From contig JAAYNN010000043.1 of NCBI GenBank assembly GCA_012520835.1, forward strand, positions 1 to 9,788: DNA of 9,788 bases, in the 5' to 3' direction. Source of the stretch: Dehalococcoidales bacterium. GTDB taxonomy: Bacteria; Chloroflexota; Dehalococcoidia; Dehalococcoidales; UBA5627. The translations under genes were made by a program, and so were the position numbers. The notes beneath the pieces are model-generated. The model saw only the letters and a program-made list of their open reading frames with translations. It did not search any database and was not told the DNA's origin. This document shows positions 5,880-9,788 of the stretch, piece by piece (positions within the stretch are counted from its first letter, which is position 1; each line of letters starts with the position of its first letter).

Positions 5880-7162
5880 CACAGGTTAACATAAATGTTC
5901 ACCATTTAACCCGTGTCGAAGGACATGGCAATATTGTTCTTAATGTTAAAGAAGGGAAAATAGAAGAACTGAAGTGGATTGTTACCGAATCCCCGCGTTT
6001 TTTCGAGGTAATGATGCGCGACCGGCATTACGAAGATGTCAATCATATCGCTTCCAGAATCTGCGGCATCTGTTCAATTTCCCATTCCACCGTTTCTTTG
6101 CAGGCCACGGAAAAAGCCTTCGGAGTCAAACCGTCGGAGCAAACAATACTGCTTCGAAAGTTATTGTTTAATGCGGAGCTTATGGAAAGCCACATACTGC
6201 ATGTGATGTTTCTGGCAGCCCCGGACTTTTCGGTTGTCGGCAGTGTTTTTCCGCTAATAAACACCCATAAAGATATAGTTGTGATGTCTCTACGCTTGAA
6301 AAGGCTGGCATACAATCTGGCTGAAGCGCTGGCGGGGAGAAAAACCCATCCTCTATCGTGTATTGTCGGTGGTTTCGCCAAGCTGCCGCAACCTGCAGAA
6401 CTTGAGGCTTTGCGCAAGCGGCTGGAAGAAGCTTTTATCGATTTGGATGCCATCGTAGATCTTTTTAAAACATTAAAAATTCCCGATTTCAAGAGAGAAA
6501 CTGAATATATTGCTCTAAAGGATGAAAGTGAATATGCTTTTATCCGCGGACAAATCGCATCTTCCGATACAGGTTTGACGCCGGTAGAGAATTATCTGAA
6601 GGTTACCAATGAATTCTGCGTACCTCAATCTACAGCTAAATATACCAAAAATGCCCGGGATTCATATATGGTAGGTGCGCTGGCACGCTTTAATATCAAC
6701 CATAACAAATTGCTTACAAGGGCAAAAGCTGCTGCCGCTGATTTGGGTCTGATAGCCCCCAATCACAATCCCTTTATGATAACAGTAGCTCAGCTGGTTG
6801 AAGTAATACACTCGGTTGAACATAGTATTCAGATAATTGACAGGCTACTCGATAAAGGTCTTAAAGATGAACCGAATACTGTTAATCCAAAACGAGGGCG
6901 TGGAATATCGGCAGTAGAAGCGCCGCGCGGGATACTTTTCCATGACTATACCTACGGTGAAAGCGGCATTTTAAAGGAAGCCAATTGCGTTATACCGACA
7001 AATCAGAATCACAATAATATTCAAAAGGATTTTGAAGCGCTGGTACCCTTGATATTGTGCCAGCCGGAAGACGAAATACGGCAGACACTGGAAATGCTGG
7101 TAAGAGCTTATGACCCCTGTATATCGTGTTCCACACACATGTTAAGAATTGATTTTAAATAG
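5876..7162 (+). CDS. hydA: NiFe hydrogenase large (alpha) catalytic subunit, group 3b-like
   Basis: A 428-residue catalytic subunit that binds the NiFe(CN)2CO centre and oxidises or evolves H2. It starts with the usual HHLTRVEGHG (conserved Glu15). The first nickel pair is C63 and C66 in RICGICSISH, and the second is C415 and C418 in DPCISCSTH. After H421 come seven residues (MLRIDFK), the expected C-terminal tail removed by a maturation endopeptidase once the metal site is complete. All four metal-binding cysteines are present, so the enzyme looks active. It overlaps the small-subunit gene by four bases (ATGA). No accessory maturation genes (hyp, endopeptidase) are in the window, so these must lie elsewhere. 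With the fused beta-gamma protein and the delta subunit it should form a cytoplasmic, NAD(P)-linked, possibly bidirectional hydrogenase with sulfur-reducing side activity; the coenzyme preference cannot be read from the sequence by eye. Confidence 0.96.
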   Translation: MTQVNINVHHLTRVEGHGNIVLNVKEGKIEELKWIVTESPRFFEVMMRDRHYEDVNHIASRICGICSISHSTVSLQATEKAFGVKPSEQTILLRKLLFNAELMESHILHVMFLAAPDFSVVGSVFPLINTHKDIVVMSLRLKRLAYNLAEALAGRKTHPLSCIVGGFAKLPQPAELEALRKRLEEAFIDLDAIVDLFKTLKIPDFKRETEYIALKDESEYAFIRGQIASSDTGLTPVENYLKVTNEFCVPQSTAKYTKNARDSYMVGALARFNINHNKLLTRAKAAAADLGLIAPNHNPFMITVAQLVEVIHSVEHSIQIIDRLLDKGLKDEPNTVNPKRGRGISAVEAPRGILFHDYTYGESGILKEANCVIPTNQNHNNIQKDFEALVPLILCQPEDEIRQTLEMLVRAYDPCISCSTHMLRIDFK

Positions 7163-7251
7163 ATAATAAAATGTTATGTATGCGGCTCAATCGTTACAGA
7201 TGATTAGAGGCAGGTCTATGGTCTATATTAATTATTTCGGCTATTTTTTAA

Positions 7252-7268
7252 TGTCAATGTTCTTGACA
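7252..7268. promoter_or_regulatory. Perfect inverted repeat overlapping the -35 box (candidate operator)
   Basis: TGTCAA (7252-7257) and TTGACA (7263-7268) are exact reverse complements separated by TGTTC. The right half is also the -35 hexamer of the promoter below, so a dimeric protein bound here would compete with RNA polymerase. No regulator can be named from the site. Confidence 0.4.
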
Positions 7269-7291
7269 CAATTATATGCGACATTTAAAAT
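7263..7291 (+). promoter_or_regulatory. Sigma-70-type promoter for the zinc-finger/lemA/htpX unit
   Basis: A consensus -35 TTGACA (7263-7268) is followed after exactly 17 bases by TAAAAT (7286-7291), five of six matches to the -10 consensus. Transcription would begin near 7298, leaving a very short leader before the ATG at 7310, with the GAGGTGA ribosome site at 7299-7305. The preceding gap of about 90 bases after the hydrogenase genes holds no clear terminator hairpin. Confidence 0.6.
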
Positions 7292-7309
7292 GAATAGCGA
7301 GGTGAAGAA

Positions 7310-7720
7310 ATGTTTTGCCCTGTCTGTAAAACAGCAATGATTGATGTAGAATATGAACAAATCGAGCTTGACTATTGCGTTAAGTGCAGGGGAGTATGGT
7401 TCGATTCTAACGAATTGGAATTAATGTTCGAAAAAATCAATCTGCAGAGCAGCAATCTGTCAATTACAGAACTGATTAATAAAATCGACCAGAATATCCC
7501 CGAGAACAGGTATAGATGTCCGCTTTGTAAACAAAAAATGGGAAAAGTAAAAATCGGAGATGCTTCACAGACCGTTATAGATGTATGTGTCAGGGGTGAT
7601 GGATTATGGTTTGACGGCGGAGAAGTAGGTCAACTTATCAAACATGCTTCATCCAATGCTAGGCAAGCCGGGGCAGAACAACAGGTCATAAACTTCCTGG
7701 GAGATGTTTTCCGTATCTAA
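7310..7720 (+). CDS. Small TFIIB-type zinc-finger protein with one intact and one degenerate finger
   Basis: A 136-residue soluble protein with two copies of a zf-TFIIB-like unit. The first is complete: C3/C6 (CPVC) and C23/C26 followed by RGVWFD and an acidic EL. The second has C70/C73 (CPLC) and C93, but the fourth ligand is Gly96 (CVRGDGLWFD), so it should bind metal poorly or not at all. The WFD-x-x-E motif is retained in both, which suggests the fold and a partner surface are kept. A helical stretch of about 35 residues separates the two. GAGGTGA 4 bases before the ATG supports the start. It leads an apparent operon with lemA and htpX; a role in that membrane-protein quality-control unit is inferred from the association only. 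The family is widely annotated as 'zinc ribbon' or 'zf-TFIIB' without known function; a role in transcription initiation is not implied. Confidence 0.88.
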   Translation: MFCPVCKTAMIDVEYEQIELDYCVKCRGVWFDSNELELMFEKINLQSSNLSITELINKIDQNIPENRYRCPLCKQKMGKVKIGDASQTVIDVCVRGDGLWFDGGEVGQLIKHASSNARQAGAEQQVINFLGDVFRI

Positions 7721-7736
7721 GGGGAGTTTATTAATA

Positions 7737-7752
7737 TCCCGCTGTAGCGGGA
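7737..7752 (+). other. Short perfect hairpin between the zinc-finger gene and lemA
   Basis: TCCCGC (7737-7742) and GCGGGA (7747-7752) form a 6-bp GC-rich stem with a TGTA loop, 9 bases before the lemA ribosome site. There is no T-run, so it is unlikely to terminate; it may modulate lemA expression or protect the mRNA. Confidence 0.45.
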
Positions 7753-7761
7753 ACTAAATTT

Positions 7762-7769
7762 AGGAGGTG
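7762..7769 (+). promoter_or_regulatory. Near-perfect Shine-Dalgarno site for a TTG start
   Basis: AGGAGGTG ends 4 bases before the TTG at 7774; the AGGAGG core at 7762-7767 is 6 bases away. No ATG or GTG gives a proper hydrophobic N-terminus, so this site decides in favour of the TTG. Confidence 0.65.
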
Positions 7770-7773
7770 CTTC

Positions 7774-8337
7774 TTGGTTATACTTTGGATTTTACTGGGA
7801 GTTGTAGTTTTATTACTGCTGTTTTTTGTATTTACCTACAATGGATTAGTGCGCTTGCGCAATCAGGTGAAAAATGCCTGGGCACAGATCGATGTACAGC
7901 TAAAGAGAAGATACGACCTTATACCCAACCTGATGGAAACGGTTAAAGGGTATATGAAACATGAAAGAGAGACGATGGAAGCGGTAACCAACGCTAGAAA
8001 TCTGGCTCAAAAAATTTCTGATGGCGGTGCCGCGGCGCGTTCCAAGGCTGAAGGGGAATTGAGCTTTGCCCTGAGCAGATTGCTGGCTGTTGCGGAAAAT
8101 TATCCCGATTTAAAAGCCAACCAGAATTTCCTGGCTTTGCAGGAAGAATTGGCTTCGACCGAAAATAAAATCAGTTTTTCACGCCAGTTTTATAATGATT
8201 CCGTTTTAAATTACAACAATAAAATTCAGATGTTCCCGTCCAATATCGTTGCCAGTATGAGCGGATTCAGGGCCGGAGAATTTTTCGAGGTTACTGCGGA
8301 AAACGAGAGAGAGGCTCCCAAGGTCAGTTTCAGTTAA
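7774..8337 (+). CDS. lemA: LemA family membrane protein
   Basis: 187 residues, the normal size for LemA. One N-terminal membrane segment (about 2-20, VILWILLGVVVLLLLFFVF) is followed by the family signature NAWAQIDVQLKRRYDLIPNL (34-53) and YMKHERETMEAV, then long amphipathic helices forming an elongated helical body. It is expected to be anchored in the cytoplasmic membrane with the bulk on one face. The biochemical role of LemA proteins is not settled; repeated pairing with HtpX-type proteases suggests a part in membrane-protein or envelope quality control. It starts with TTG behind a strong ribosome site and lies 16 bases before htpX, so the two are almost certainly co-expressed. Nothing is missing or unusual in the protein. 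Confidence 0.95.
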   Translation: MVILWILLGVVVLLLLFFVFTYNGLVRLRNQVKNAWAQIDVQLKRRYDLIPNLMETVKGYMKHERETMEAVTNARNLAQKISDGGAAARSKAEGELSFALSRLLAVAENYPDLKANQNFLALQEELASTENKISFSRQFYNDSVLNYNNKIQMFPSNIVASMSGFRAGEFFEVTAENEREAPKVSFS

Positions 8338-8353
8338 AGGACATTAAAGCAAT

Positions 8354-9553
8354 ATGTGGGAACAGATAAGATCCAACCGAATCAGGTCAGTAGTTCTGGT
8401 TATCGGCATGGGGGCTTTACTATTCGTTGTCGGATATTTCCTGGGATTGTATTTTTTCGAGAGCGGAATAGGTGGCCTGTTAATCGCCATAGCTTTATGG
8501 CTGATAATGACGCTGCTTGGCTATTTTCAGGGGGATAGCATTCTGCTGGCAACTGCGGGGGCAAAGAAAATCAGCCATGATGACCACCCGCGTCTCTATA
8601 ACATTGTCGAGGAGATGCGCATAGCTTCAGGATTACCTAAAACCCCTGATATATACATAATAGATGACCCGTCGCTTAATGCCTTTGCAACCGGGCGTGA
8701 TCCGAATAAAGCTGCGGTAGCCATTACTTCAGGTCTTCTGAAACAATTGAATCGTGACGAATTACAGGGAGTAATGGCACATGAAATATCGCATATTAAA
8801 AATAAAGATGTATTGCTGATGGCCATGACCAGCGTATTATTGGGTACCATTGTAATGCTATCATGGTACGGTTCGCGTATTATGATATATGGAGGAGGCG
8901 GATCCAGGCGTAGTTCCTCGTCCGGCGGGGCTGCTCAGGGTATTATCATGATTGTGGCACTTCTCCTGATGATACTGGCGCCTATTTTTGCCCAGTTGAT
9001 ATATTTTGCCATATCCAGAAAACGCGAATATCTGGCAGACGCCTCGGCTGCTATGTATACCCGATACCCAGAAGGATTGGCTTCCGCTCTGGAGAAACTG
9101 GGGGCATCTACCAGTCAATTGAAATCTGCCAATCAGGCAACAGCCCCGATGTATATTGTAAATCCGTTTCGGAAAAAAGGCAGAGAAGCAACCGATTTAA
9201 GCAGCACGCATCCGCCGTTATCGGAAAGGATTCGCATCCTGCGTGCCATGGGTGGCGGGGCTTCGTTTATAGATTATGATAACGCCTATAAACAGGTACG
9301 CAACGGAAAGGGGAGTATTATTCCGGCCTCGGCGATGTCACTGGCCGGAGAATCAGCTAAAATATCATCACGGGGGCCGGCAGTTGAAGACCCCGGGAGG
9401 CTGGAAAGAACGCGTGAGACTTCCGATCTAATGTGGAAGCTCAGCAACTATAAGAGCATTGACTGTCTATGCGGTACCAAATTACGGGTTCCGCCGCACT
9501 TTGAGGAAAAAACAATACAATGTCCGCATTGCGGTAGACAACATCCTGTATAA
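8354..9553 (+). CDS. htpX: HtpX-family membrane zinc metalloprotease with C-terminal zinc-ribbon extension
   Basis: A 399-residue M48 peptidase. Two membrane segments at about 12-34 and 40-57 precede the catalytic domain. The zinc site is HEISH (H143, E144, H147), with the third ligand E225 in REYLADASA; HPPLSERI (286-293) is the usual downstream family motif. Two more hydrophobic segments (about 154-172 and 195-220) flank a Gly/Ser-rich loop at 180-193. HtpX cleaves damaged or misassembled membrane proteins on the cytoplasmic side. Typical HtpX ends near residue 300; here about 100 more residues follow and finish with C371-x-C373 and C390-x2-C393 (CPHC), a likely zinc ribbon for substrate or partner binding. 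A modest ribosome site (AAAGGA at 8336-8341) overlaps the lemA stop. It is the last gene of the unit and is followed by a terminator. Confidence 0.94.
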   Translation: MWEQIRSNRIRSVVLVIGMGALLFVVGYFLGLYFFESGIGGLLIAIALWLIMTLLGYFQGDSILLATAGAKKISHDDHPRLYNIVEEMRIASGLPKTPDIYIIDDPSLNAFATGRDPNKAAVAITSGLLKQLNRDELQGVMAHEISHIKNKDVLLMAMTSVLLGTIVMLSWYGSRIMIYGGGGSRRSSSSGGAAQGIIMIVALLLMILAPIFAQLIYFAISRKREYLADASAAMYTRYPEGLASALEKLGASTSQLKSANQATAPMYIVNPFRKKGREATDLSSTHPPLSERIRILRAMGGGASFIDYDNAYKQVRNGKGSIIPASAMSLAGESAKISSRGPAVEDPGRLERTRETSDLMWKLSNYKSIDCLCGTKLRVPPHFEEKTIQCPHCGRQHPV

Positions 9554-9584
9554 CTGCAAATTGTAAAATAGAATACGCTATCAG

Positions 9585-9618
9585 CGGGGGAGAAATGAAT
9601 CATCTCCCCCGTTTTTTT
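9585..9618 (+). terminator. Strong intrinsic terminator after htpX
   Basis: CGGGGGAGA (9585-9593) pairs perfectly with TCTCCCCCG (9603-9611) around a 9-base loop, followed directly by seven T. It ends the zinc-finger/lemA/htpX transcript 31 bases after the htpX stop. Confidence 0.93.
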
Positions 9619-9641
9619 ATATAAATAGTCAATATCTTTTC

Positions 9642-9670
9642 TTGAGCAATCATCGCTACAATGATAAAAT
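9642..9670 (+). promoter_or_regulatory. Candidate promoter for the tRNA-Leu
   Basis: TTGAGC (9642-9647) and TAAAAT (9665-9670) are 17 bases apart and lie about 50 bases before the tRNA, just after the terminator. The -10 has the same TAAAAT sequence as the promoter at 7263-7291. The -10 sits in an inverted repeat (ATAAA-ATGC-TTTAT, 9664-9677), and a 10-base palindrome GCATTAATGC follows at 9685-9694; neither is assigned a role. Confidence 0.4.
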
Positions 9671-9721
9671 GCTTTATGATAGTAGCATTAATGCATTGCA
9701 CTTAATATCTTTACTTAATAT

Positions 9722-9788
9722 GGGGGAGTGTCGGAATTGGCAGACGAGCAAGACTTAGGATCTTGTGCTGAAAGGCGTGGGGGTTCAA
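9722..9788 (+). tRNA. tRNA-Leu (anticodon UAG), 3' end cut by the window
   Basis: The 5' acceptor strand GGGGGAG (9722-9728) is followed by T8-G9, a D-arm with GAATTGGCAGA, an anticodon stem CAAGA/TCTTG around loop CTTAGGA (anticodon TAG at 9756-9758, reading CUA), a long class II variable arm (from about 9766, TGCTGAAAGGCGT) and the first strand of the T-stem GGGGG with TTCAA at the edge. The long variable arm and the anticodon agree on leucine. The last 20 or so bases, with the 3' acceptor strand, lie outside. Confidence 0.93.

Noticed and set aside
6043..6492. Minus-strand open frame of 149 codons inside the hydrogenase large subunit
   Set aside because: It lies wholly opposite a well-recognised NiFe large-subunit sequence, has no family motif and no ribosome site; a shadow of the real gene. 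The same holds for the other minus-strand frames in the window.
7163..7250. Terminator after the hydrogenase large subunit
   Set aside because: There is a T-run near 7244-7249, but I find no stable GC stem in front of it.

Overview
The window carries a one-directional (+ strand) run of genes from an anaerobic, hydrogen-metabolising bacterium. Moderate GC by eye, good Shine-Dalgarno sequences and bacterial-type promoters, terminator and tRNA-Leu all fit a bacterium. An [FeFe]-type H2 sensor kinase next to a group 3b-like NiFe hydrogenase is the kind of content expected in anaerobic Chloroflexota (Dehalococcoidia-like), Firmicutes or similar lineages. The phylum is a guess, because nothing in the window fixes the taxonomy.

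Region 1 (1-2294) is sensing. After the last codons of an unidentified upstream gene comes a soluble histidine kinase. Its input half is a ferredoxin-like region plus a sensory-type [FeFe]-hydrogenase domain with the four 4Fe-cluster cysteines but without the proton-transfer cysteine. A further four-cysteine Fe-S domain leads directly into the HisKA and HATPase domains. Overlapping its 3' end is the wreck of a response regulator: the receiver N-terminus and C-terminus survive in different frames, and the centre with the phospho-acceptor Asp is deleted.

Region 2 (2322-7162) is the enzyme. A small TPR protein with a five-cysteine tail precedes a gene that joins three parts in one frame: a CheY-like receiver, the beta (4Fe-4S) subunit and the gamma (FAD/NAD(P)H, 2Fe-2S) subunit of a cytoplasmic sulfhydrogenase-type NiFe hydrogenase. 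The delta (small) and alpha (large, NiFe) subunits follow, with 1- and 4-base overlaps. The order beta-gamma-delta-alpha is that of group 3b NAD(P)-linked hydrogenases. The receiver on the electron-transfer subunit, the H2-sensor kinase upstream and the broken stand-alone regulator together suggest a circuit in which H2/redox sensing acts directly on the hydrogenase by phosphorylation. That is an inference, and it is the main point of interest here.

Region 3 (7163-9618) is a separate transcription unit. It begins with a good sigma-70-type promoter whose -35 hexamer lies in a perfect inverted repeat. It encodes a small TFIIB-type zinc-finger protein, LemA, and an HtpX-family membrane metalloprotease with a C-terminal zinc-ribbon extension, and it ends in a strong intrinsic terminator. 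This looks like a membrane-protein quality-control unit unrelated to the hydrogenase.

Region 4 (9619-9788) holds a candidate promoter and the first 67 bases of a tRNA-Leu(UAG), cut by the window end. I saw no mobile elements or CRISPR array.
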